Positions 1-9,138 of a stretch of DNA of 64,000 bases are shown here, piece after piece. A model generated the notes under the pieces. It ran no database searches, was not told the origin of the DNA, and worked only from the letters and a program-made list of their open reading frames with translations. The stretch is from CAVYXF01 sp963772335 (lineage in GTDB: Bacteria; Pseudomonadota; Alphaproteobacteria; Rhizobiales; Rhodomicrobiaceae). The DNA lies in assembly GCA_963772335.1 (NCBI GenBank), contig CAVYXF010000005.1:186001-250000 (forward strand), read 5' to 3'. Position 1 is the first letter of the stretch; every line of letters starts with the position of its first letter. Made by a program: the position numbers and the translations under genes.

Positions 1-56
1 GCCGCTATAGCGGGTGCGTATTCTTCAGGAGTCTCCGGCTCGCAATTGAGCATCAT
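1..56 (-). CDS. Start of an unidentified gene running off the left edge
   Basis: An ATG lies 3 bases after the stop codon of the XRE regulator, on the same strand, and opens a frame that stays open to the window edge. It begins MMLNCEPETPEEYAPAIA. A second ATG follows directly. The tight spacing suggests a two-gene operon with the regulator, as is common for XRE-type regulators and their partners. Only about 18 codons are visible, so no function can be given and the gene itself is uncertain. Confidence 0.35.
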   Translation of the reverse strand, partial: MMLNCEPETPEEYAPAIA

Positions 57-59
57 AAT

Positions 60-719
60 TTAACGTCCCCGCCGTGAGTCCCAGATGTACCGGAACATAA
101 ACCTGAAGGCATCTGAGAAGGGCTTGCTATCCACAACTGTAATCGTCTCTTTTGGTTCCCATTCTATTGCCGCCAGTTTTTCACCAAAAACCATGACGGG
201 AATAAGATTACTTGAAGAATCAAGTTTAGTCAGCCGTCTGTACCAGCGCTCTGGCGCGATAAACGCCTTGGCTGTAGGAGAGCATAGAATTTTTTCTTCC
301 AATCCCGCTGCCTGGAGCTTTGCAATATGCTCTTCGAGATAGCTTCCAACCGATTCTTCGGCATCCTCCTCTCTGACGCCGAAGATTAGAATATCGTTCA
401 CGCCGGTTTTCTGTTGATGACGCGAGGCAGCAATATAGACCTCCTCCAGCAGCCGGCGATTTGCCCCCGGATTGTCGTCGTAATAGATGGTCGGCTCACG
501 CAGGCGAACGCCTTCCTGAGCGAGGAATTCCACCTGCTTGCCCTCCAGGACGGTGCGTATGCGAGCGATGATGTCGATCGTTGGATTGCCAGTGTCCTTC
601 TCGATCGCGGCAAGGGTGCTGCGGGAAATGCCGACCGCCTGCGCCAACTGCTCCTGCGTCCAGCCAAGCAGACCACGTGCAGCGCGAATTTGTCGGGATG
701 AAATAACAAGGCTAGTCAT
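60..719 (-). CDS. XRE-family transcriptional regulator with a TrmB-like C-terminal region
   Basis: A 219-residue protein. Residues about 6-60 form a classical helix-turn-helix (WTQEQLAQAVGISRSTLAAIE), so it should bind DNA. The remainder, about residues 70-219, is not the usual short XRE tail. It contains VMVFGEKLAAIEWEP and ends in an AFRFMFRYIWDS-type helix, which resembles the end of TrmB/PLD-like sensor domains; this is recognition by eye. I chose the ATG at 719 because the helix-turn-helix starts directly after it; the longer frame back to 1001 reads as unrelated arginine-rich sequence. A possible partner gene follows 3 bases after the stop. The target and ligand are unknown. Confidence 0.8.
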   Translation of the reverse strand: MTSLVISSRQIRAARGLLGWTQEQLAQAVGISRSTLAAIEKDTGNPTIDIIARIRTVLEGKQVEFLAQEGVRLREPTIYYDDNPGANRRLLEEVYIAASRHQQKTGVNDILIFGVREEDAEESVGSYLEEHIAKLQAAGLEEKILCSPTAKAFIAPERWYRRLTKLDSSSNLIPVMVFGEKLAAIEWEPKETITVVDSKPFSDAFRFMFRYIWDSRRGR

Positions 720-1231
720 CGCTGGCCGTGCGGAATCGATTGTCAGGTAAACGGGCGCGGTACGGAGGAGGACATATTGCAGCTTCCTGACGAAATGTCC
801 AGCCTGGGCGGACAAAATGAGTGACTGGCGAGGGAAATCCGTGGTAGTGTGGTTTTGCTGCAATGGGCGACGCAACTTCGCCGCAGCAACAGGCAAAGGG
901 GTCCACGGCCACGCAAAAGCGGTCCCATTTGCTGACTGAGGTGGGCGCAAGGTCGATCTCAGAACCATTCGAAAGGGCGAGACCATGATAGATATCATCA
1001 AAGGCGTAGCGCGGCGCGCTGAAGGCGCTCGCTAGCTGTCCGCCGCAAGCGCAGCGGCGGGCTCGCCGAAGGCTGGACCTCTCGGCGAGAAGCTGCTCCC
1101 GCTCGCATCGGTCTGAATTTCGTTGAGATGCGCAGTCAGCCGGGTGATCTGGCTGAGAGCCGCCTCTTGTACTCTGACGGGCAGTGGAGCGCCCGGCGGA
1201 AGGCGGCCTGACTGCCGATTGCGAGGCCTTT
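720..1231. other. Intergenic stretch, no gene seen
   Basis: About 510 bases upstream of the XRE regulator. The open frames here are arginine-, proline- and serine-rich and overlap one another on both strands, as expected for non-coding GC-rich DNA. The promoter of the XRE gene presumably lies just above 720. I see no clear repeat or RNA gene. Confidence 0.5.
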
Positions 1232-1522
1232 ATGCGTCGCACCCTGATAGAGGTACTGACCTATCTGTCGCTTCTGGCGAGTATCGGCTCGTTCATGATA
1301 TCCGCCCTGCCGTTGCTGCCGGAGCTGGATTGCACGGCATGCGCACCCAGGAAGCAGGTGGAGCAACGGCCCGCTGGCCAATCCGGCGCTCAAACCGAGC
1401 CGGTTCGCCGCAAACACACGCCGACACGCAGAGAGATGCTGATCGCGATATGCTTCTTGGTGATCATCGGCGGGACGACTGGCATCGTCATCATCCGCTT
1501 GCTGCGCCAGCAGCGAAAATAA
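1232..1522 (+). CDS. Small two-helix membrane protein, unknown function
   Basis: A 96-residue frame starting MRRTLIEVLTYLSLLASIGS. It has two hydrophobic segments, about residues 4-28 and 71-93, joined by a polar linker containing a CTAC motif, and ends in a basic tail (RLLRQQRK). This helix-linker-helix pattern is unlikely in a random frame. No strong ribosome-binding site precedes the ATG, and a GTG at 1184 is an alternative start. Two hairpins follow its stop at 1531-1547 and 1555-1577. I do not recognise the family. It stands alone between convergent minus-strand genes. Confidence 0.45.
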   Translation: MRRTLIEVLTYLSLLASIGSFMISALPLLPELDCTACAPRKQVEQRPAGQSGAQTEPVRRKHTPTRREMLIAICFLVIIGGTTGIVIIRLLRQQRK

Positions 1523-1554
1523 TATGAGAATCGTGGATGAGCCACGACTCAAAA

Positions 1555-1577
1555 GCCCGCCAGCGTCGCTGGCGGGC
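1555..1577 (-). terminator. Strong GC hairpin, possible terminator
   Basis: GCCCGCCAG and CTGGCGGGC form a perfect 9-bp stem around CGTCG. Four A bases precede it on the plus strand, so a minus-strand transcript would have the stem followed by TTTT. It lies about 385 bases beyond the end of mutT and could end read-through from that operon. A smaller hairpin (TCGTGG/CCACGA, 1531-1547) sits next to it. Confidence 0.5.
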
Positions 1578-1962
1578 CCAGTCCCTTCTCCAGATACGCT
1601 GCGGAGTCCACGGCCAAGCGGTCCCACGGCATATCCCCATTCGAAAAGGGCTAAATGGAAAAGCTAGCAATATTCTGCGGAGATATTTTGCAGCCCAATC
1701 CTGCGCTTACAAACATTCATTATATACCTTGAATGGCGCATGAACCATGGGAAAGTTCGTCTCCTTGGGTGGGAATCGCAGCCGACGCAGGAAATTATTC
1801 GCGCCGCATGTCGTCGTCCGACTTTATGGCTCATCATCGAATGGCCGCTGTGCAGTGTCGGTCCAGGATGACACGCACAAGCCGTACCGCGGCAGGTAAA
1901 ACCGTGCTTTGGTCTGCAGTGGGCCATCAACGGAATAAGACGATCGACCTCTATTCCGCAAA
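1578..1962. other. Intergenic stretch, no gene seen
   Basis: About 385 bases between the hairpin and the mutT stop. I found no frame with recognisable protein character, no RNA gene and no clear repeat. Confidence 0.5.
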
Positions 1963-2382
1963 TCAAAGCCAATCCTGCAGCACCGAAATCAGCGGGATGT
2001 CGGCTGGCGGCATCGCGTAGCTGGAGAGCTTCTGCGCACGGACCCAGGCGATCTCCTGTCCTTCTAGCGGCGTGAGCTCGCCCTCCCAACTCCGACAGAG
2101 ATAAAGCGGCATCAGCAGGTGGAAGCTCTCGTAGCTGTGGCTGGCGAATGTCAGCGGCGTGAAGCATTTCGCATGCACCACAATCCCAAGTTCCTCGCTG
2201 AGCTCGCGGATCAGCGCCGCCTCGGGCGTTTCGCCGTCCTGCACTTTGCCGCCGGGAAATTCCCACAGGCCGGCCATCGGCTTGCCTTCCGGGCGGCGGG
2301 TGAGGAGCACCCGGCCATCATCGTCGATGAGTGCGGCCGCGCAGACCAGGACCAGGGGCCGAGCATCCGCGTTGTCGGCCAT
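1963..2382 (-). CDS. mutT: MutT-type Nudix hydrolase, 8-oxo-dGTP diphosphatase
   Basis: A 139-residue Nudix protein. The Nudix box is complete at about residues 44-67 (GGKVQDGETPEAAL...RELSEELGI), supplying the metal-binding glutamates. The preceding LLTRRPEGKPMAGLWEFPGG is typical of MutT, which removes oxidised dGTP from the nucleotide pool and so prevents A:T to C:G changes. The length fits the short MutT group. It lies 10 bases after argJ on the same strand, so the two are probably one transcript. Other Nudix substrates cannot be excluded by sequence alone. Confidence 0.88.
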   Translation of the reverse strand: MADNADARPLVLVCAAALIDDDGRVLLTRRPEGKPMAGLWEFPGGKVQDGETPEAALIRELSEELGIVVHAKCFTPLTFASHSYESFHLLMPLYLCRSWEGELTPLEGQEIAWVRAQKLSSYAMPPADIPLISVLQDWL

Positions 2383-2392
2383 TGGCGGTGCC

Positions 2393-3631
2393 TCAGCTGC
2401 GGTAGTCGGCGTTGATGGCGATGTAATCCGGCGTCAGATCGCAGCCCCAGACCGTGGCCCGGCCGCTCCCGCCCGTGCCCACATCAGCGCGGATGGTGAT
2501 CTCGCGGCCGCGCACATGAGCTGAGGCCGCCTGCTCGCTGTAGTCCGGCGCACGCATGCCATCCTTGGCAACGAGGATGTCGCCGAACCAGATTGCCAGG
2601 CGGTCTCGGTCGGCCGCCTCGCCTGCCTTGCCGACCGCCATCACCACCCGGCCCCAATTGGCGTCGCCGCCGGCAATCGCCGTCTTCACCAGGGGCGAGT
2701 TGGCGATGGAGAGCGCGATGCGCTTCGCCGCGGCATCGGTCTCCGCCCCCTCGACGATGACGGTCATCAGCTTGGAGACGCCCTCGCCATCCTTGACGAT
2801 CCAGAGCGCCAGCTCATGCATCAATTCGTGAAGGGCGCGGGAGAAATCGGCAAGCCGCGGATCGTCCGCGGCCTCGATCTGCGGGCTGCCGCGCTGGGCG
2901 GCCTCGCCCGTTGCAAACACCAGCAGCGTATCGCTGGTCGAAGTGTCGCCGTCGACCGTGATGGCATTGAAGGTGGTCCCGGCATGCCGGGCAAGCAGCT
3001 CGCGCAGCGCCGGCGCGGCAATGGGGGCGTCGGTGAAAAGGAAGCCGAGCATGGTGGCCATGTCCGGTGCGATCATCCCGGAGCCCTTGGCGATGCCGTT
3101 CAGCGTGACCGTCACGCCCCCGATCTCTGCCGTGCGCGAGGCGAGCTTGGGGAAGGTGTCGGTGGTCATGATCGCCCGCGCGGCGTCCTCGAAGGCGTCC
3201 TCGCTCGCCTCACCCGCCAGCCGGTCCAGCACGCCCGCGAATTTGCTGGCATCGAGCGGCTCGCCGATCACCCCCGTCGAGGCGACGAACACCTCTTCCG
3301 GGGTACAGCCGGCCGCCTCAGCCGCTATGGCGACAGTCGCCTCGACGGCCTGCCATCCACGCATGCCGGTGAAGGCGTTGGCATTGCCGGAATTGACGAC
3401 CAGCGCTCGCGCCCGCCCGGCGCGGAGTTGCAAGGCACACCACTCGACCGGCGCCGAGCGCGTCCGCGATTGCGTGAGAACGCCCGCAACCACCGTGCCC
3501 TCGGGCAAAAGCACCAGGAGCACGTCCTTGCGGTTGTTGTAGCGGATGCCCGCCTCCGCCGCGGCAAGGAGCACGCCCTTGAGCGGCGGCAGCTTTGGCA
3601 GATGCTCAGGCGCAAAGGGCGAGCGTTTCAA
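2393..3631 (-). CDS. argJ: Bifunctional ornithine acetyltransferase / N-acetylglutamate synthase
   Basis: A 412-residue ArgJ. It moves the acetyl group from N-acetylornithine to glutamate, closing the cyclic arginine pathway, and can also make N-acetylglutamate from acetyl-CoA. The self-cleavage site is visible as [14 protein letters not shown] near residues 186-199; the Thr of ATML (about residue 193) is the expected nucleophile and new N-terminus of the beta chain. The conserved [11 protein letters not shown] and STGVIGEPL segments are present. Length is normal. It sits between the isomerase gene and mutT on the same strand. Confidence 0.95.
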   Translation of the reverse strand: MKRSPFAPEHLPKLPPLKGVLLAAAEAGIRYNNRKDVLLVLLPEGTVVAGVLTQSRTRSAPVEWCALQLRAGRARALVVNSGNANAFTGMRGWQAVEATVAIAAEAAGCTPEEVFVASTGVIGEPLDASKFAGVLDRLAGEASEDAFEDAARAIMTTDTFPKLASRTAEIGGVTVTLNGIAKGSGMIAPDMATMLGFLFTDAPIAAPALRELLARHAGTTFNAITVDGDTSTSDTLLVFATGEAAQRGSPQIEAADDPRLADFSRALHELMHELALWIVKDGEGVSKLMTVIVEGAETDAAAKRIALSIANSPLVKTAIAGGDANWGRVVMAVGKAGEAADRDRLAIWFGDILVAKDGMRAPDYSEQAASAHVRGREITIRADVGTGGSGRATVWGCDLTPDYIAINADYRS

Positions 3632-3654
3632 GGCGGCAGCCTCGGCTGCGAAGC

Positions 3655-4551
3655 TTATTGCTTCTTGTCTTCGGGCTTTGGTGCGGGCTCGGCAGCGCTA
3701 TTGGTGTCGCCTTCGGCATCCATCGCCTTCTTCACGTCGGCGTCGACGATCTCGATCTTGGCCTGCTGGCGCATCTCCTGCACCGTGGACTGGAGCTTGG
3801 CCTGAATCAGCGATGCCGTGATCTGGTCCTTCACTTCCTCAAAGGCCGGCGGCTGACGGTCGCGCTTGTCCTCGATCTTGATCAGATGCCAGCCGAACTC
3901 GCTCTGCACGGGCGCCGACACCTTGCCCTTCTCCAGCGCGAAGGCGGCTTCTTCGAACGGCTTTACCATCTGCCCGCGGCCGAAATAGCCGAGATCGCCG
4001 CCGTTTTCGCCGCCGCTATCCTGTGAATATTTCTTGGCCGCCTCACCAAAGTCCGTGCCCGCGTCGAGCTCCTTGCTGATCTTCTTGGCCTCTTCCTCGG
4101 TCTTGACCAGAATATGACGGGCGTGGATTTCCTGCTGCGCAGGGATGGACTTCACCCGCTCTTCATAGAGCGCCTTGGCCTGGCTCTCGCCGACATCGTC
4201 GCGGACCTTGTTCTCGAAAAACGAGTCCCGAAGCGCCCGCATCCGGTAATATTTCATGCGGGCATCGAAATCGCCGCCGCTGCCCAGCTGCGCGTTCTCG
4301 GCGGCCTGAGCCATCAGATGCGCCTCGATCAGATATTCGACCAGCACGCGGCGCCGGTTCTCGGCCGGAACGCCCGCCAGCTCGGAGCCGATTTCAGCTT
4401 CGGCGAAACGCAGCTCTCCCTGGGTGATGTCCTGGCCGTTGACCTTGGCGACCACGGTGTTCGGCTCGGAGGTAGGGGCGGCATATGCGGCAAAACTCGT
4501 TGCCGCGACAAAGAGCGCGGCCGACAGGATATGTTTCACAGAAGTCCTCAT
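3655..4551 (-). CDS. Periplasmic parvulin-type peptidyl-prolyl cis-trans isomerase
   Basis: About 298 residues from the ATG at 4551. A Sec signal peptide comes first ([19 protein letters not shown]), then a SurA/PrsA-like N-terminal chaperone region, then a parvulin domain at about residues 140-235 ([45 protein letters not shown]). The tail is charged and ends in KPEDKKQ. It should help fold exported proteins in the periplasm, which fits its position divergent from secA. An upstream ATG at 4572 would only add MSKWRQP before the signal peptide, so the shorter start is preferred. It is followed by argJ and mutT on the same strand. Confidence 0.88.
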   Translation of the reverse strand: MRTSVKHILSAALFVAATSFAAYAAPTSEPNTVVAKVNGQDITQGELRFAEAEIGSELAGVPAENRRRVLVEYLIEAHLMAQAAENAQLGSGGDFDARMKYYRMRALRDSFFENKVRDDVGESQAKALYEERVKSIPAQQEIHARHILVKTEEEAKKISKELDAGTDFGEAAKKYSQDSGGENGGDLGYFGRGQMVKPFEEAAFALEKGKVSAPVQSEFGWHLIKIEDKRDRQPPAFEEVKDQITASLIQAKLQSTVQEMRQQAKIEIVDADVKKAMDAEGDTNSAAEPAPKPEDKKQ

Positions 4552-4939
4552 GGGTTGACGCCATTTGCTCATTTGGCCGCGATGTGGCCAGAAGATTGTG
4601 CTCGCGATGAGGCGGATTGGGGCCCTTCTTAGCGCTCCTCTCCCCGGTAGGCAAAGACTTCCTCAGGCCCGGCAAGACACGGCCAGGCTCGCCATGCTCA
4701 TCAACGGCCAATAACGCCCCTTCAGCAGCGCGTTGACAAGGATTGGCGCCCCTCTTATCTGTGATCCAGCGCATTTGCTGGCGAGCGGCCGGCGTCTGGC
4801 AGCCATGCCTTGGGCAACCCTGCGACATCGTTCCTTCAATCGGATGACGATTAAGCCGGCCACGGTTGTTTGAGGCAGTGGCGATCGAATTTATTTGCCC
4901 CTGGCCTGTTGTAGGCAGGTGGGCGGAACGAGGTTAGCA
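4552..4939. promoter_or_regulatory. Divergent promoter region between the isomerase gene and secA
   Basis: About 390 bases between two divergently transcribed export-related genes. Both promoters should lie here. I could not pick a clear -35/-10 pair. A GAGG ribosome-binding site at 4930-4933 precedes the secA ATG at 4940. No RNA gene or repeat was seen. Confidence 0.45.
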
Positions 4940-7778
4940 ATGGTCTCTTTGGTCTCGCTGGCGAGCAAAATCTTCGGCACCTCGAATGACCGAAAGCTGA
5001 AAGTCTTCGACGGCCGCGTTGCCGAGATCAATGCCCTCGAGCCGGAGCTCGCTGCCCTCACCGACGATGAGCTGCGCGGCCGTACGGCGATGTTCCGGGC
5101 CCAGCTTGCCGACGGCAAGACCCTCGATGACATTCTGGTGCCCGCCTTCGCAACGGTCCGCGAGGCGGCAAAGCGTACGCTCGGCCAGCGCCATTACGAT
5201 GTGCAGCTGGTCGGCGGCATGGTGCTGCACGATGGCAAGATCGCGGAAATGAAGACCGGCGAAGGCAAGACGCTGGTGGCAACCCTCCCGGTCTATCTCA
5301 ATGCGCTCGCCGGCCGCGGCGTTCACGTCGTGACGGTCAACGATTACCTGGCCAGCCGCGACGCCGAATGGATGGGCGAGATCTACCGCTTTCTCGGCAT
5401 GTCGGTCGGCTGCATCCTGCACGAGCTGAATGACGAGCAGCGTCTCAAAGCCTATGCCTGCGATATCACCTACGGCACCAACAACGAGTACGGCTTCGAT
5501 TATCTGCGCGATAATATGAAGTATGCTACGGGCGAGATGGTGCAGTTCGGCGGCCGTCCCGAGGGCCGCGCCGGGCATTTCTACGGCATTGTCGACGAGG
5601 TGGACTCGATCCTGATCGACGAGGCGCGCACGCCGCTGATCATCTCCGGCCCGATCGAGGACCGCTCCGATCTCTACAATGCTATCGACACCATTATCCC
5701 CGAGCTGGACAAGGAAGATTACGAGCTCGACGAGAAGCAGCGCACCGTCAACCTCACGGAGAACGGCAACGAGCATGTCGAGAGAATGCTGCGTGGGCGC
5801 GGCGTGCTCGCCGACAAGGGCTCGCTCTACGATCTGGAGAACATCTCCCTCGTCCATCACGTGAACTGCGCGCTGCGTGCGCATAAGCTGTTCGCGCGCG
5901 ACCGCGACTATATCGTGCGCAACGGGCAGGTGGTGATCATCGACGAGTTCACCGGCCGCATGATGGAAGGCCGGCGCTATTCGGAAGGCCTGCACCAGGC
6001 ACTGGAGGCGAAAGAGCACGTCGACATCCAGCCCGAAAACCAGACGCTGGCTTCCATCACCTTCCAGAACTATTTCCGCCTGTACGAAAAGCTCGCCGGC
6101 ATGACCGGCACCGCGCTTACCGAGGCGGGCGAATTCGGCGACATCTACGGGCTCGATGTGCTCGAGGTGCCGACCAACAAGCCCATGATCCGCGCCGATC
6201 ATCACGACGAGGTCTATCGCACCGCGCGCGAGAAGTATGACGCAGTGATTACGCTGATCAAGGACTGCCGCCAGCGCGGCCAGCCGGTGCTGGTCGGCAC
6301 GACCTCGATCGAGAAGTCGGAGCTGCTGTCGGAAGAGCTGAAGAAGCTGAAGATTCAACATCAGGTGCTGAATGCCCGTTATCACGAGCAGGAGGCCTAC
6401 ATCATCGCCGATGCCGGCGTGCCGGGTGCCGTGACGATCGCAACCAATATGGCCGGTCGTGGCACCGACATTCAGCTAGGCGGCAATGCCGAGATGCGGC
6501 TGCGCAACTTCATCGTCGCCGCCCGCGCAGAAGGCCGCGAGCCGACCGAGGACGAGATCGCTGCCGAACGCAGTAAAATTACCGCCGACATCGGCGCCAA
6601 AAAGGAGCAGGCGCTCGCCGCCGGCGGTCTCTATGTGGTTGGTACGGAGCGCCATGAGTTCCGGCGCATCGACAACCAGCTGCGCGGCCGCTCGGGCCGG
6701 CAGGGCGATCCCGGTGACTCCAAGTTCTTCCTCTCTTTGGAAGACGACCTGATGCGCATTTTCGGTTCGGAGCGGATGGACGGCGTGCTGCGCCGCCTCG
6801 GCCTGGAGGAAGGCGAGGCCATCATCCACCCCTGGATCAACAAGGCGCTCGAGAAGGCGCAGCAGAAGGTCGAAGCGCGCAACTTCGACATGCGCAAGAA
6901 CATCTTGAAATTCGATGACGTGATGAATGACCAGCGCAAGGTCATCTTCGAACAGCGCATCGAGCTGATGCATAAGGACGAGGTCGGCGAGACGGTTGCC
7001 GATATGCGCCGCGAGGTGGTGGACGAGCTGGTCGGCGAGCATATTCCGCCCAACGCCTATGCCGAGCAGTGGGACACTGAGGGGCTGCAGGAGATGGTGA
7101 GAGGAGACCTTCGGCCTCGATCTGCCGATTGCCGACTGGGCGAAAGAGGAGGGCATCGCCGATCAGGAGATTCGCGAGCGCCTGCTCAATGCCGCCGATG
7201 CAGCGGCTGCGCGCAAGGCCGCCGAGATCGGCCCGGACCTGATGCGCAATATCGAGAAAGAGGTGCTGCTGCGGACGCTCGATCATCTATGGCGCGAGCA
7301 CATCATCAATCTCGAGCATCTCCGTCAGGGCGTGGGCCTGCGCGGCTATGCGCAGCGCGATCCGCTCAACGAATATAAGAGCGAGTCCTTCACCCTGTTC
7401 GAGAGCATGCTCGCCCGCCTGCGCACCGCAGTCACCGAGCAGCTGATGCACATCCAGCTGGCGCCGCAGGCCCAGTTCGACATGGATATGCCGGAGCTGC
7501 CGGAAATGCAGGCGCATCACTTCAATCCGCTGACCGGCGAGGATGATTTCCAGCTCGAGGAGCAGCAGGCAACCGGAACGGATGGGCCGGTGCCGTCCCC
7601 GCGCAAGGCGGCGCGTGGCGGGAACGGACCGAAACGTCAGCCGACCCGCAATGCAAAGCCCGGCGCCGCCGTCGATCCCAACGACACCTCCACCTGGGGG
7701 AAGGTGGCCCGCAATGCGCCCTGTCCCTGCGGCTCGGGCAAGAAGTTCAAGCATTGCCACGGCGCACTGGTGTCCTAA
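4940..7778 (+). CDS. secA: Preprotein translocase ATPase SecA, with an apparent +1 frameshift
   Basis: SecA drives protein export through SecYEG. Walker A (TGEGKT) lies near residue 105, the [15 protein letters not shown] segment near 217, the helicase-like [13 protein letters not shown] further on, and a zinc-binding SEC-C end ([14 protein letters not shown]) near 926. The ATG at 4940 has a GAGG site 6 bases upstream and gives the usual [13 protein letters not shown] start. One extra G near 7103 (GTGAGAGGAGACC) breaks the frame after about 720 residues. Removing it restores the [19 protein letters not shown] region and continuity to 7778, about 945 residues in all. The base is probably a sequence error, since secA is normally single-copy and essential. 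Confidence 0.95.
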
Positions 7779-8012
7779 CGGCAAGTTCTGAGGCGTTGCG
7801 GTCAGTTCCCAATCCCCTGCAGTCTCCACGAATCGTGAGCATTGTGTGCTGCGTCTCGCGAGCGGAATAGGTGTGCTTAGCGACGGAGATTTCATGTTGG
7901 ACGACTTTGAAGCGCTAAAGTCGCAGGGCGAAGCACTGCTTATTTAATGGAAGGGCGATTATATACGAATGTGACCCAAAGTAAGGCCGCGACAATCGCG
8001 GCTTCTCCGGTA

Positions 8013-8506
8013 TCACTTAAAGAGGGGTGACTCCCGAATGTCCTCCTCAGCAGACATTTCGTCTCCCGTCTCCATGTTTGTGGACTCAGGAACGTACCCA
8101 GCGTCGGCATAGGGCTGGTTTTTCAGCCAATAACCGCGACCCTCAGATTCACAAACATATGTCTATTGCGCCAAAGGATGGTCCCTAAATACCTCGCTTT
8201 ATCCTCACCAGCGAGGGCGGCACGACGAGCAAGCAACGCCTCTGTGAGTTCGGTTCTGGTCATCGGACGCCCTTGCGTCAAAAGGACATCTTCGACCATC
8301 TGCACAATTTGCCACGGGCGAATTCCTGAGGAACGCTGACGGCCAGCGCCTTGCACCGTAGCTGTTGCCGTTTGACGCACATCAATCTGACCACCTTTGA
8401 CGCCGGTAAGTTCGCCATAAAGTTCGATGAAGTTATCTATTCTGGCAAGCTCTTGCTGCAATTGCGCGCGCTTCGCTAGAGCGTTGCGGAAAGCGTCATC
8501 AGTCAT
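8013..8506 (-). CDS. Accessory protein with coiled coil and winged-helix (HARE-HTH-like) domain, frameshifted
   Basis: As read, the frame gives 127 residues and stops at 8123. Residues about 1-35 look like a short coiled coil (AKRAQLQQELARIDNFIELYGEL). Residues about 68-120 resemble a winged-helix domain of the HARE-HTH kind (IVQMVEDVLLTQGRPMTRTELTEAL). Around 8140-8145 one base seems to be missing. Adding one restores GRGYWLKNQPYADAGYVPE and a tail ending in RESPLFK at 8013, about 164 residues, the type of ending such domains usually have. The start overlaps the stop of a small upstream frame (ATGA). Function unknown; proteins of this type are often found in mobile or plasmid DNA. Confidence 0.55.
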
Positions 8507-8679
8507 CTCTCAATCTCCTGTGCGATGACACGCGTTGTATCATCGCCGTGATACTCTTTGTGTATCACACTGGATTCCCGATTTAAAGAGATGAATTCCG
8601 CTTGAATGCCGGTGACACCTAGTCTATGAATCCAGGCCCAGAGCAGACCCAGTAAAAACCCGATGCGCCGGTAACGCAT
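8503..8679 (-). CDS. Small hypothetical protein upstream of the winged-helix gene
   Basis: A 58-residue frame starting MRYRRIGFLLGLLWAWIHRL, with a mildly hydrophobic start and a polar, charged second half. Its TGA overlaps the ATG of the following gene (ATGA), which suggests translational coupling and is the main support for the call. No good ribosome-binding site precedes the ATG at 8679; another ATG at 8724 is possible. Function unknown. Confidence 0.28.
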   Translation of the reverse strand: MRYRRIGFLLGLLWAWIHRLGVTGIQAEFISLNRESSVIHKEYHGDDTTRVIAQEIER

Positions 8680-8823
8680 CGGGTTGACTTGTATCGGTCT
8701 GTCGGCCTGAGCACGCTCGCCCATAGGCCGGACATATGGCGGAGACGGCGAGTTCCCGTGGGGGACTTATACCCTGCTTCGCCATATGGCTCAAGGCGGC
8801 ACACTGACAGGGAGGATTGATCC

Positions 8824-8958
8824 ATGACAGATATGATCTGGATCGACCCGTACTGGCGTGTGCGTAACGGCAAAACCGAGCATGTGTGTGGCCATTGGCG
8901 CCGCCTGCCCGGTCGCCGCAAATCAGCCCTAGTGCTTCCGTTTACGACGGTCGCGTAG
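8824..8958 (+). CDS. 44-residue basic protein, unknown function
   Basis: A short frame with a strong GGGAGG ribosome-binding site about 8 bases before the ATG. It reads MTDMIWIDPYWRVRNGKTE and continues through HVCGHWRRLPGRRK. The aromatic and basic YWR/HWRR pattern is reminiscent of tiny conserved proteins found in phage and mobile DNA, but I cannot name a family. Its last ten codons overlap the 3-prime end of the convergent gene at 8929-9138, so the native C-terminus may once have lain earlier, near RRK. Confidence 0.45.
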   Translation: MTDMIWIDPYWRVRNGKTEHVCGHWRRLPGRRKSALVLPFTTVA

Positions 8959-9138
8959 GCTGATTACTGACTGAGGGTCGGCAGGGTTCTGCTTCGCGGC
9001 GGTCCCTGCCGGCCTTCGCTTCTTCTGCTTGTCGATATTGGCCTGAGCCTCTTGAGGATCAACCCTTGCGAATCGGTCTAAGGCCTCTTCGAAGTCCATG
9101 TCAATATGCAATTTGTCTTCATACTTCTTTTTCGTCAT
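8929..9138 (-). CDS. Probable passenger gene of the insertion sequence
   Basis: A 69-residue charged protein starting MTKKKYEDKLHIDMDFEEAL, then RFARVDPQEAQANI, and ending in a basic RDRRKRKH tail. The DMDFEEAL-RFA pattern occurs in small proteins encoded next to IS1595/ISXO2-type transposases, as far as I recall. Its ATG overlaps the restored stop codon of the transposase (ATGA, 9135-9138), so the two genes were built as one translationally coupled unit. The frame is intact although the transposase is broken. An ATG at 9234 is in frame but would overlap the transposase extensively. Role in transposition unknown. Confidence 0.55.
   Translation of the reverse strand: MTKKKYEDKLHIDMDFEEALDRFARVDPQEAQANIDKQKKRRPAGTAAKQNPADPQSVISLRDRRKRKH

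Noticed and set aside
4934..6385. Long minus-strand frame opposite secA
   Set aside because: Antisense shadow of secA caused by high GC content; it shows no family features.
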